Origin: Kiritimatiellia bacterium
GTDB taxonomy: Bacteria > Verrucomicrobiota > Kiritimatiellia > UBA8416
Direction: 5' to 3'
Length of the DNA: 5,600 bases
Assembly: GCA_007126175.1 (NCBI GenBank)
Contig: SLBU01000025.1
Location: 1 to 5,600 of the forward strand
The notes under the pieces were generated by a model that was not told where the DNA came from, did not search any database, and was given only the letters and a program-made list of their open reading frames with translations. A program made the translations under genes and the position numbers. Below, in pieces: positions 1-5,600 of this stretch; position 1 is the stretch's first letter, and every line of letters starts with the position of its first letter.

Positions 1-1290
1 AACAGGAAACAGCTCTACTGCATTCGCGGCACGCTCCTCTGGCGACTGGTCCGGCAGACCGGCAACGACACGTCGGGCCTCTCCCACCGATGCAGGCAAC
101 GCAACAGGCGCAAAGGACGCAATGCGCAGGGCCGCCAGCGACCGAAACACCTGTTGTACCGCATCATCACGCACGGGCGAACGAATCGGGGCCACCATCT
201 GCCAGTCCCCCCCCTCGCCACGCGCAAGCTGCAAACGGCGGTCACCGTGCACAAGCCCGAAATACGTTACATCCTCCCAGCGCGAGGGCAGCACACGCCG
301 ATCACGAAAATGATCAACTTGTCGCGCAGCAATCTCGCCAAGCATTTCCGGCACCGTAAACACCGATGGCACCCCGCCTCTGCGGGCATACTGTTGGCCG
401 GGCGTCATCTCATCCATGCTCCCGAGAAATAGCTCTTCTCCCGTATTGCTGCCCTCCACCCATACCGTAATGCGGGCCCGCGCCTGATCCGGGGCTAGAC
501 TCGCCTCTTCCACTTGCGAACGAAAGGCCGGACTTAGGAGATCATCATTGGTATCTGCCGGGGCATCCCAGACAAAACGTTGTACTTGCAATACATACAG
601 GGCATCCAACAATTGCTGTACCATCCCAGGGTCGGCCGGCCATTCCAACGGCTGCTGCACAAACCAACTGCCCCCACGACGAATCAACTGCAGAAAGCCC
701 ACTTCACGACGGTGCAGATCAACGCGCGTTACACGACGCTGGGAACCCGAAAACAACGCCCGATCCCGTAAATCATCCTGCGTCGGCGCTAACAACGAAA
801 GAACATCCTCCGGAAGCACGATCACTGCATCCGTTTCAGGGCGATATCCATACACACCGCCACCAAAAGGTATCCGACTGCCTACACGCAATGTCTCACG
901 CCGACCGCCCGCCTCCAGATAAAACACGCCCGCCGCCGGATCCAGGCCATAATCCGACAGCGTGAGATTGCGCAACGCACGCTGCTCTACCGTGATCGTG
1001 TCAAGACTCCGTAGCCGCTCCGCTGTGGCTGCCAACTGCTGCAACAACAAATGGCTTGCCCGTGCGCGCACGGGGGACTGCAAAAACCACTGCCCATCTC
1101 TGTAGACAGCCTCGATACGCTCCCCATTACGCTCGAGCCCCAGCAAGGTAATCGGCTCCGTTGTAATATCAAAGACCCGCGTGTGCCCCAACACCATTTC
1201 CGGTGGGGCCGACCGATGATCCAGAACGTAGAGCACGCTCACCAGAAACATGACCGTGATCGCTAGCCACAGCGTGGTTTTGATTTTCAT
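1..1290 (-). CDS. DUF4340 domain-containing membrane-anchored protein (3' end cut by window edge)
   Basis: The frame is open for 430 codons from the ATG at 1290 to the window edge, so the C-terminus is missing. The start follows a GGGAG ribosome binding site 8 nt upstream. Residues 6-24 form one hydrophobic helix after a short basic N-terminus, with no obvious cleavage site, so I expect a signal anchor with the rest in the periplasm. Family marks visible are LSDYGLDPA (111-119), LRDRALF (174-180) and HFRDRRVLP (327-335). A module built around a G-x-W-x-x-x-x-P core repeats three times (W68, W209, W363). DUF4340 genes commonly follow gldG-like genes in ABC operons, as here, 17 nt behind the GldG-like gene. 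The biochemical role is unknown; a periplasmic accessory of the transporter is inferred from context. An 8-G tract lies in codons 359-362, but the reading stays coherent on both sides of it. The family assignment is confident, the function is not. Confidence 0.87.
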   Translation of the reverse strand, partial: MKIKTTLWLAITVMFLVSVLYVLDHRSAPPEMVLGHTRVFDITTEPITLLGLERNGERIEAVYRDGQWFLQSPVRARASHLLLQQLAATAERLRSLDTITVEQRALRNLTLSDYGLDPAAGVFYLEAGGRRETLRVGSRIPFGGGVYGYRPETDAVIVLPEDVLSLLAPTQDDLRDRALFSGSQRRVTRVDLHRREVGFLQLIRRGGSWFVQQPLEWPADPGMVQQLLDALYVLQVQRFVWDAPADTNDDLLSPAFRSQVEEASLAPDQARARITVWVEGSNTGEELFLGSMDEMTPGQQYARRGGVPSVFTVPEMLGEIAARQVDHFRDRRVLPSRWEDVTYFGLVHGDRRLQLARGEGGDWQMVAPIRSPVRDDAVQQVFRSLAALRIASFAPVALPASVGEARRVVAGLPDQSPEERAANAVELFPV

Positions 1291-1307
1291 AGCTGAAACT
1301 CCCGCTG

Positions 1308-2822
1308 CTACCTTTTACGCTGAAACCCGACAAATGCGCCAAACAACCCCACGAGCCCCGGCAGGCCAAAAATCACGAGCCCGGAGAGCATGCGCCACTG
1401 CTGGCGCGTCAATCCCGGCTGCAACACAAATGGCACATTAGGCTCAATTGCCAGCAACGAGTCTCGATCGGCCAGCCAGTTGAGGGCCGACATGAAGAAG
1501 CTCACGTTTCCGCCCATACCACTACTGAGAGCCGCATTCGAAACAAACTGGGAATCGCCGATCACGACCAGCCGTGTGGGCTGCAACTGCGCATCCGGGC
1601 TGATCGGCCCGAGCTCGGCTGCCATGGCAACCGGTACCGGCCCGCGCTGGTCCGTCTCCTCGTCATATACCGCCGGGTACTGGGAAGCATCGGTTTCGAT
1701 CCATCCCTCCGCACCTGCCCCTGCCAATGCCGTCACACGAATCTGGTCCTCTGCCGTAGTATCCGCCATCCCTCCAGTGGAGGGGTTGGGGCGCAGCGGG
1801 ATCAACGGGCGCGGGGTCACAAATGCCGTGGTCACATTCCGCAGCGGCCGCGTGATGGGGTGATCCCCATAGGAATGCACCACCAGTCCCCACCCCGGAA
1901 TTTGCATTCCCGTCACATACCCTTCCGCCGGGTACATCTGCCAGCGTTCCAGCAAAGGCCGCAATCCCACATCGGCCCCCGCATCCAACAGCAACAACAC
2001 CCGGCCGTGGCGATACGTCAAATAATCCGAAATCCAGCGCAACTCCTCATCCGCCAGACGCTGGCGCGGGCCCGCAATCACCAACACATCACAATCCGCC
2101 GGAATACCAGCCTGCCCTGCTGCCGAAAACCGGCGTACATCAAAATGATCCCGGCTGATCGCACGGGCCAGCGCTGAATACCCGCGCGTAGGGCTGAAAT
2201 CATCGATATCGCGTTCCCCATGCCCCGTCAAAAAATACACCACGGGGGCCTTGCGCAACACAACCGCCAGGATCGCCGAGGAAAAGGCCTGCTCGCCTAG
2301 AAAGCCCACCATCCGCCGTGCTATCCCCGATTCCGTTAATTCATATTCATACCGGGTGAGTTCCCCGACATTCAGGATACGGTAATTTTCACCACTGCGA
2401 AACACCACTTGATTGCCCGCATCCAACGCGTACTGGCTGGCCAAACGATGCGTTCGCGCAATGTCCCGGTTGGGGTTGACCCACTCCAGTTGCAGATCAA
2501 GCCCACGGATCGACTGCGCCGCATGCTGATACTCCATCAACAACGCGCGCACATCATCAAACAGCCGGTTATCCGGGTCAAAAATAGCGATAATTTCGAC
2601 CTGCCCCTCGAGCCCGGCCAACATCACCCGCGTTTTTTCCGACAACCGGTGCCGCGCATGCACATCCAACTCCCAGCTATGCGGCAGGCGCCACGCCAAG
2701 GCATTCACCAACACCACCGCCAGCGTAGCCAGCAGCACCGCCAAGCCCACATTCGCGCCCGTCACCAGACGCCGACGTATGCGCTCCCGCAGTGATACTC
2801 TTTCATATTTTGATCGGGCCAT
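1308..2822 (-). CDS. GldG-like ABC transporter auxiliary protein
   Basis: This is a complete 504-residue protein, normal for GldG-like proteins. The ATG at 2822 has a GAGG ribosome binding site 7 nt upstream, which overlaps the stop codon of the permease gene. A basic N-terminus is followed by a membrane helix at about 24-45 and a large extracytoplasmic region. A second helix lies at about 477-500, just before a short basic tail (QRKR). Typical family segments are LSEKTRVMLAGL (60-71), FLTGHGERD (197-205), the Rossmann-like stretch DVLVIAGPRQRLADEELRW (245-263), VLLLLD (275-280), and RLVVIGDSQFVSN (417-429) before NWLADRD (448-454). These match the ABC-transporter auxiliary (GldG-type) family. 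In Flavobacterium, GldG works with GldA and GldF in gliding, but homologues occur widely in non-gliding bacteria. Here it probably forms the periplasmic part of the ABC complex encoded by the adjacent genes. The substrate is unknown. Confidence 0.9.
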   Translation of the reverse strand: MARSKYERVSLRERIRRRLVTGANVGLAVLLATLAVVLVNALAWRLPHSWELDVHARHRLSEKTRVMLAGLEGQVEIIAIFDPDNRLFDDVRALLMEYQHAAQSIRGLDLQLEWVNPNRDIARTHRLASQYALDAGNQVVFRSGENYRILNVGELTRYEYELTESGIARRMVGFLGEQAFSSAILAVVLRKAPVVYFLTGHGERDIDDFSPTRGYSALARAISRDHFDVRRFSAAGQAGIPADCDVLVIAGPRQRLADEELRWISDYLTYRHGRVLLLLDAGADVGLRPLLERWQMYPAEGYVTGMQIPGWGLVVHSYGDHPITRPLRNVTTAFVTPRPLIPLRPNPSTGGMADTTAEDQIRVTALAGAGAEGWIETDASQYPAVYDEETDQRGPVPVAMAAELGPISPDAQLQPTRLVVIGDSQFVSNAALSSGMGGNVSFFMSALNWLADRDSLLAIEPNVPFVLQPGLTRQQWRMLSGLVIFGLPGLVGLFGAFVGFQRKR

Positions 2823-2831
2823 CTTCCTACC

Positions 2832-3563
2832 TCAAATCCAGCGTCGCGACTCCAACACCCGCACAGCCGTAAACAGCATCAAGACCGTAACCGTCAGATA
2901 CAGCACCACCGGCGGGACTTGCAGAATGCCCCCCGTATATTGCAACACATGCTGCTCCACCGACAAACGATCCAGCACTTCCTGCCGCACAAACGGCACC
3001 GTCGCCAACAGGGGCTTCACCATCAATGGAACACAGATCGCCCAGAAACAGCAAATTGCCGCTACAATCTGGTTGCGCGTCAGCAACGACACCAGCACCC
3101 CGATCGCCGTACAGCACATCGCAACCAACACCAACATAGCGCCCCCACCCAAAAGCGCCGCCACATCCACGGCTTCGATATTCGGTGCCAGATACACCAG
3201 CATCGGCAAACTCGCCATAGCCCCACCCAAACCAACCAGCACAAAGAACATCGCACCGCAATATTTTGCCAGCACCACCGTGCCATCTCCCACAGACGTC
3301 GTCAAAAGCGTTTCAATCGTACCCGAGCGCTTCTCCTCGGCAAACAGTCGCATGCAAATCACCGTAATCAACACCGGCAGCCACACCAGAATCGAGATTG
3401 CAAGCAGCGCTTCGAGCTGCAAACTCCCGCCCACCTGCGCTTGTACCGCCTGCAGGAACGTCCAACCCGTTGCACTCATAAAGACCGCCACCGTAACGTA
3501 GCCCAGCGGCGACCAAAATACCGATGCCAATTCCCGGCGGAACAACGCCATGAACTTACGCAT
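2832..3563 (-). CDS. ABC-2 type transporter permease (GldF-like)
   Basis: This 243-residue integral membrane protein has six predicted helices at about 20-40, 54-73, 99-123, 134-160, 164-189 and 215-235. A short cytoplasmic N-terminus reads MRKFMALFRREL, as is usual for this family. Between helices 2 and 3 lies the ABC-2 coupling segment RLFAEEKRSGTIETLLTT (72-89), which in relatives contacts the ATPase. The length matches GldF-like permeases of about 240 residues. I chose the ATG at 3563 because GGGGAGG (3570-3576) sits 6 nt upstream; the frame continues open further upstream, but that part is only an overlap with the ATPase gene. An internal ATG at 3551 (residue 5) is less likely. The start overlaps the ATPase stop by 8 nt (ATGCGTAA), which implies translational coupling. 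It should form the membrane channel of the complex with the 3556-4530 ATPase. The substrate cannot be read from the sequence. Confidence 0.92.
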   Translation of the reverse strand: MRKFMALFRRELASVFWSPLGYVTVAVFMSATGWTFLQAVQAQVGGSLQLEALLAISILVWLPVLITVICMRLFAEEKRSGTIETLLTTSVGDGTVVLAKYCGAMFFVLVGLGGAMASLPMLVYLAPNIEAVDVAALLGGGAMLVLVAMCCTAIGVLVSLLTRNQIVAAICCFWAICVPLMVKPLLATVPFVRQEVLDRLSVEQHVLQYTGGILQVPPVVLYLTVTVLMLFTAVRVLESRRWI

Positions 3564-4530
3564 GCTCAACCTCCCCTGCACCTTCCGTAAGTGCGGCAAA
3601 CACATCCTCCAAATGTTGCTGTTCCGCGTGCAGCTCGCGCAGTTCCCAGCCCTGCATACAGGCCAGGCGAAATAACTGCGTCCGACCCTTTCCCTGTCCG
3701 GGCCCCAGCAACCGAACCCGTACCCAGCCCTCAGATTGCTGCGTGCATTGCACATCCCGTACCCCGGCCAACTGCTCCACAGCCGCCTCCACGTCATCGA
3801 CCGGCCCTGCAATCTCCGCCACAATCTGCTCCCCACCTTTACGCAATCCGGCCAGCGCCATCGGCGTATCCGCGGCAATAATGCACCCGTTATTCATGAT
3901 CAACACACGGTCGCACAACAATTCAGCCTCCGATAAAATATGTGTCGAAAGCAAAATCGTGTGCGTCTCCGCCAAGGATTGGATCAGCGTACGCACCTGC
4001 CGGATCTGATTCGGATCAAGTCCAATCGTCGGTTCATCCAGAATCAGGCACGGTGGCTCATGCAAGAGGCAATCCGCAAGCCCCACCCGTTGCCGATAGC
4101 CCTTCGATAACGTGCGAATCATACTCTGCGCCCGGTCGCGCAAATCGCACGCCACCAGAACCGCATCGATCCGCGCCCGCAAATGCCGGCGCGCCATCCC
4201 CTTCAGGCGCCCACGGAACACCAGATACTCGCGTACCCGCATCTCGCCATACAAAGGCGTATTTTCAGGCAGGTACCCGACCCGATTCCGGACATCTTCC
4301 TCCCCATCGTACCCATCCACACCATCAATAAATACCCGGCCCGCACTCGGACGCAGATACCCAGCCAGCATACGCAGCGTCGTGGTTTTCCCAGCACCAT
4401 TCGGCCCCAGCAACCCCACAATTTCCCCTTGCCGCACATCAAAGGAAATACCGCGCACAGCAGGCAACCGCCCGAAATGGCGGCTCACATCCCGTACACT
4501 GATCATGGGTGCTCGTTCCGTTGAATGCAA
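3556..4530 (-). CDS. ABC transporter ATP-binding protein (GldA-like)
   Basis: This 324-residue cytoplasmic ATPase powers the permease encoded directly downstream. Visible motifs are Walker A GPNGAGKTT (42-50), the Q-loop region YLPEN (86-90), signature LSKGYRQRVG (141-150), Walker B CLILDEP (161-167), D-loop GLDP (170-173) and the switch histidine H197 in STHIL. The Q-loop carries Glu89 where many ABC ATPases have Gln, and the signature is LSKGY rather than LSGGQ. Both are usual in the GldA/ABC-2 exporter branch, so the enzyme should be active. Residues from about 230 form a C-terminal regulatory extension ending in the family-typical HLEDVFAALTEG (306-317). The start is taken as TTG at 4530 because AGGAGG lies 5 nt upstream. 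The ATG at 4506 (residue 9, MISVRDVSRHFG) fits homologue N-termini but has only a weak upstream site. It is the first gene of the cluster and follows a sigma70-like promoter. Confidence 0.94.
   Translation of the reverse strand: MHSTERAPMISVRDVSRHFGRLPAVRGISFDVRQGEIVGLLGPNGAGKTTTLRMLAGYLRPSAGRVFIDGVDGYDGEEDVRNRVGYLPENTPLYGEMRVREYLVFRGRLKGMARRHLRARIDAVLVACDLRDRAQSMIRTLSKGYRQRVGLADCLLHEPPCLILDEPTIGLDPNQIRQVRTLIQSLAETHTILLSTHILSEAELLCDRVLIMNNGCIIAADTPMALAGLRKGGEQIVAEIAGPVDDVEAAVEQLAGVRDVQCTQQSEGWVRVRLLGPGQGKGRTQLFRLACMQGWELRELHAEQQHLEDVFAALTEGAGEVEHA
3570..3576 (-). promoter_or_regulatory. Ribosome binding site that fixes the permease start
   Basis: On the minus strand this reads GGGGAGG, 6 nt before the ATG at 3563. 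It lies inside the last codons of the ATPase gene. It favours this start over the open upstream extension and over the in-frame ATG at 3551. The strong site together with the 8-nt gene overlap suggests coupled, near-equal synthesis of ATPase and permease. Confidence 0.8.
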
Positions 4531-4535
4531 ATAAA

Positions 4536-4541
4536 CCTCCT
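4536..4541 (-). promoter_or_regulatory. Ribosome binding site supporting a TTG start for the ATPase
   Basis: On the minus strand this reads AGGAGG, followed by 5 nt (tttat) and then TTG at 4530. The alternative ATG at 4506 lies about 29 nt from this site and has only a weak GGA-type site of its own. The sequence therefore favours the TTG start, which adds eight residues (MHSTERAP) before the first Met seen in the homologous position. A protein N-terminus or ribosome profiling would settle it. Confidence 0.7.
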
Positions 4542-4561
4542 GCTATCGATTCCTCCAGTGC

Positions 4562-4590
4562 ATACTAGGCATCCCCCTTCTACTCGTCAA
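4562..4590 (-). promoter_or_regulatory. Sigma70-type promoter for the ABC operon
   Basis: On the minus strand a -35 box TTGACG (4590-4585, five of six consensus bases) and a -10 box TAGTAT (4567-4562, four of six) are separated by exactly 17 nt. Transcription would begin near 4555, leaving a leader of about 25 nt that contains the AGGAGG site. Nothing better is seen between here and nirC. No operator palindrome overlaps it, so expression may be constitutive; that is inference. Confidence 0.65.
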
Positions 4591-4787
4591 GCATGCCGCT
4601 CCCTGAATCGGAAGCACGGGTGTGCGGTTCTCGCTTGTAACTGACTGACAGGGTGTTGGGAAGAATAGCCAATATCCAATCCCGACCTCTGGAAGCGAAA
4701 GGGCAGCGGAAGGGGACACACAATCTGTGATTAATCTATGATTCAGGCGGCACAACACCCCAAACCCTGCGCGAAAAATGCGCATCC

Positions 4788-4801
4788 TTGACCTAAGTCA
4801 A
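4788..4801 (+). promoter_or_regulatory. FNR/CRP-family operator upstream of nirC
   Basis: TTGACCTAAGTCAA is a perfect inverted repeat of TTGAC around a 4-nt centre. This is the layout bound by the FNR/CRP superfamily. FNR itself prefers TTGAT-N4-ATCAA, so the C at position 5 points to a relaxed FNR/ANR site or to a nitrogen-oxide sensing relative such as a DNR-, NnrR- or HcpR-type regulator. It lies 77 nt before the nirC start codon. A role in inducing nitrite uptake under low oxygen or with nitrogen oxides is inferred from the site and the gene it faces. The regulator is not in this window. Confidence 0.72.
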
Positions 4802-4809
4802 GTACTCGG

Positions 4810-4825
4810 CGGCACTATGGATGCA
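4810..4825 (+). promoter_or_regulatory. Possible sigma54 (-24/-12) promoter of nirC
   Basis: The sequence CGGCACTATGGATGCA has GG (4811-4812) and GC (4823-4824) separated by 10 nt, the invariant spacing of sigma54 promoters. It matches 10 of the 13 informative positions of TGGCACGR-N3-TTGCW. The predicted start is near 4836. No good sigma70 -10 box is found at the matching place: TATGGA (4816-4821) has three of six bases. The same start would put the FNR-type operator centre at -41.5, so an activator-dependent sigma70 promoter with a poor -10 remains an alternative. Confidence 0.35.
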
Positions 4826-4864
4826 ACGTGGCACCATCAACAGCAATCGCTGGATGGATTAACC

Positions 4865-4870
4865 AAGGAG
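4865..4870 (+). promoter_or_regulatory. Ribosome binding site supporting the GTG start of nirC
   Basis: AAGGAG lies 7 nt before GTG at 4878. The protein from this GTG aligns with the NirC N-terminus (MFDEALQNAG against an MFTDTI-like start). The ATG overlapping codons 2-3 is out of frame, so the GTG start is well supported. Confidence 0.8.
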
Positions 4871-4877
4871 CATACAC

Positions 4878-5600
4878 GTGTTTGATGAAGCTTTGCAGAA
4901 TGCCGGAAGTGTCGCTGCCACCAAACGAGCCTTTTTACGGGAAAACCCGCTCGGATATTTTATTGCCTCCATGCTCGCGGGCGTATATGTGGGACTCGGC
5001 ATTATTCTGATCTTTGCGGTGGGTGCTCCCCTCGCACAAACCGGACACCCGGCACTGAAATTGATTATGGGGACCTCTTTCGGTATTGCCCTGACTCTTG
5101 TTGTCTTTGCCGGGGCCGAACTCTATACGGGCAACACCTTTTTCATGACATTGGGATGGTTACGCGGAACCGTACATCTCCGCGATGTCGGTGTCATCTG
5201 GATTGTATCCTGGGGCGGCAACCTCATCGGAGCACTCGCAGTCGCGTGGCTGGTTGCACAAACCCGCAGTCTCGCTCATGCCCACCAATTAATCTTCGAT
5301 ATCTCCACAATAAAAACGACTGCCCCGATCTCAGTACTGATCGCTAGCGGGATTTTGTGTAACCTCTTGGTATGCCTGGCGCTCTGGACAGGCTCGCGCA
5401 CGAAATCGGATACCGCCAAAATCATCCTGATCAGTATGTGTCTCCTCGCCTTTATCGCCTCCGGCTTCGAACACAGTATCGCTAATATGTCCCTGATCGC
5501 CATCGGCCTCTTTCAAAATGTCGGCCCCGATCTCTCCTGGGGCGGCTACCTCCATAACCTCATATGGGTAACGCTCGGCAACACGATTGCCGGTGCCGTC
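4878..5600 (+). CDS. nirC: Nitrite transporter NirC, formate/nitrite transporter family (3' end cut by window edge)
   Basis: The 241 residues present cover most of a protein of about 270; the C-terminal tail lies beyond the window. It closely follows Escherichia coli NirC as I remember it: NPLGYFIASMLAGVYVGLG (23-41), GTSFGIALTLVVFAGAELYTG (65-85), KTTAP (146-150), CNLLVCLALW (161-170), AFIASGFEHSIANM (191-204) and HNLIWVTLGNTIAGAV (226-241). The family's key residues are kept: the central pore histidine H199 (FEHSIANM), the lysine K146, the omega-loop threonine T84, and probable constriction residues F68, L72 and F192. FNT proteins are inner-membrane pentamers of six-helix subunits that move small monovalent anions; NirC imports or exports nitrite. 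The resemblance is much closer to NirC than to FocA or HSC-type channels. It is divergent from the ABC operon, with an FNR-type operator upstream. The usual nitrite reductase partners (nirBD or nrfA) are not seen and could lie to the right. Confidence 0.93.
   Translation, partial: MFDEALQNAGSVAATKRAFLRENPLGYFIASMLAGVYVGLGIILIFAVGAPLAQTGHPALKLIMGTSFGIALTLVVFAGAELYTGNTFFMTLGWLRGTVHLRDVGVIWIVSWGGNLIGALAVAWLVAQTRSLAHAHQLIFDISTIKTTAPISVLIASGILCNLLVCLALWTGSRTKSDTAKIILISMCLLAFIASGFEHSIANMSLIAIGLFQNVGPDLSWGGYLHNLIWVTLGNTIAGAV

Larger units (their letters stand above)
4531..4877. other. Divergent intergenic control region between the ABC operon and nirC
   Basis: These 347 bases separate two divergently read genes and hold no convincing coding sequence. 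The left end carries the ABC operon promoter and leader. The right end carries the FNR-type palindrome, a possible sigma54 element and the nirC ribosome binding site. The middle, about 4600-4765, shows nothing I can assign beyond short chance-level repeats such as GATTAATC (4729-4736). The 80-codon minus-strand frame across 4543-4785 overlaps the operon promoter, has no family resemblance, and I regard it as non-coding. Confidence 0.75.

Noticed and set aside
548..922. A 124-codon plus-strand frame inside the 1-1290 region.
   Set aside because: The opposite strand reads through as a coherent DUF4340 protein over the whole stretch; this frame has no family resemblance.
1631..1640. CCGGTACCGG palindrome in the GldG-like gene.
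   Set aside because: A 10-bp palindrome is expected by chance in a window of this size, and it is within coding sequence without supporting context.
1770..1784. Inverted repeat CCCTCCA-G-TGGAGGG inside the GldG-like gene.
   Set aside because: It is mid-gene, has a 1-nt loop that cannot form a normal hairpin, and no T-run follows; likely chance in GC-rich coding DNA.
2779..3501. A 240-codon plus-strand frame antisense to the permease gene.
   Set aside because: The low-complexity Ser/Thr-rich translation is the shadow of a membrane protein on the opposite strand; the permease is clearly the real gene.
4768..4784. Short hairpin TGCGC-N7-GCGCA just before the FNR-type palindrome.
   Set aside because: Only 5 bp of stem and no T-run follows, so it is neither a terminator nor a convincing operator.
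4543..4785. An 80-codon minus-strand frame in the intergenic region.
   Set aside because: It covers the ABC operon promoter and leader, runs into the nirC control region, has no recognisable domain, and its composition looks like translated non-coding DNA.
4788..4821. TTGACC as a sigma70 -35 box for nirC with TATGGA as its -10.
   Set aside because: The spacer would be 22 nt, well beyond the usual 16-18, and the -10 box is poor.
4829..4844. A second TGGCAC upstream of nirC as an alternative sigma54 -24 box.
   Set aside because: The next GC is 11 nt away instead of 10 and the -12 part does not match; the element at 4811-4824 fits better.
4828..5010. A 60-codon plus-strand frame starting at an ATG-like position before nirC.
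   Set aside because: It overlaps the nirC start in another frame, and nirC has a clear ribosome binding site and strong family similarity.

Overview
The window carries five protein genes and one divergent control region. Four genes lie on the minus strand and form one tight cluster, read from 4530 down past position 1. The fifth, on the plus strand, starts at 4878 and runs off the right edge. Base composition is moderately GC-rich, and Shine-Dalgarno sequences are strong. TTG and GTG starts are used beside ATG. The proteins suggest a Gram-negative bacterium. The ATPase / permease / GldG-like / DUF4340 gene order is widespread in, for example, Deltaproteobacteria-like lineages, Verrucomicrobiota/Kiritimatiellota, Planctomycetota and Acidobacteriota, so I cannot name the phylum from this window.

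Layout: 1-1290 (minus) is a DUF4340 membrane-anchored protein whose C-terminus is cut off by the window edge. 1308-2822 (minus) is a GldG-like ABC auxiliary protein with a transmembrane anchor at each end. 2832-3563 (minus) is an ABC-2 type six-helix permease (GldF-like). 3556-4530 (minus) is a GldA-like ABC ATPase. 4531-4877 is the intergenic control region. 4878-5600 (plus) is a nitrite transporter of the FNT family (NirC), cut off at its C-terminus.

How the genes fit together: the minus-strand genes overlap by 8 nt or are separated by 9 and 17 nt, each with its own ribosome binding site. A sigma70-type promoter (TTGACG-N17-TAGTAT) sits just upstream of the ATPase. They should therefore be one transcript encoding one inner-membrane ABC complex: a cytoplasmic ATPase, a permease, and two proteins with large periplasmic domains. 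The family resembles the GldAFG gliding-motility transporter of Bacteroidota, but it is found in many non-gliding bacteria and its substrate is not established. NirC is divergent and functionally unrelated. Upstream of it are a perfect FNR/CRP-family palindrome (TTGACCTAAGTCAA) and a possible sigma54 -24/-12 element, so it is probably induced by low oxygen or nitrogen oxides.

I found no CRISPR array, tRNA, rRNA, insertion sequence or clear intrinsic terminator. The most interesting points are the nirC control region, a threefold internal repeat in the DUF4340 protein, and two sequence oddities inside that gene (an 8-G tract and a 16-bp perfect palindrome). I see no convincing new defence or mobile system here.
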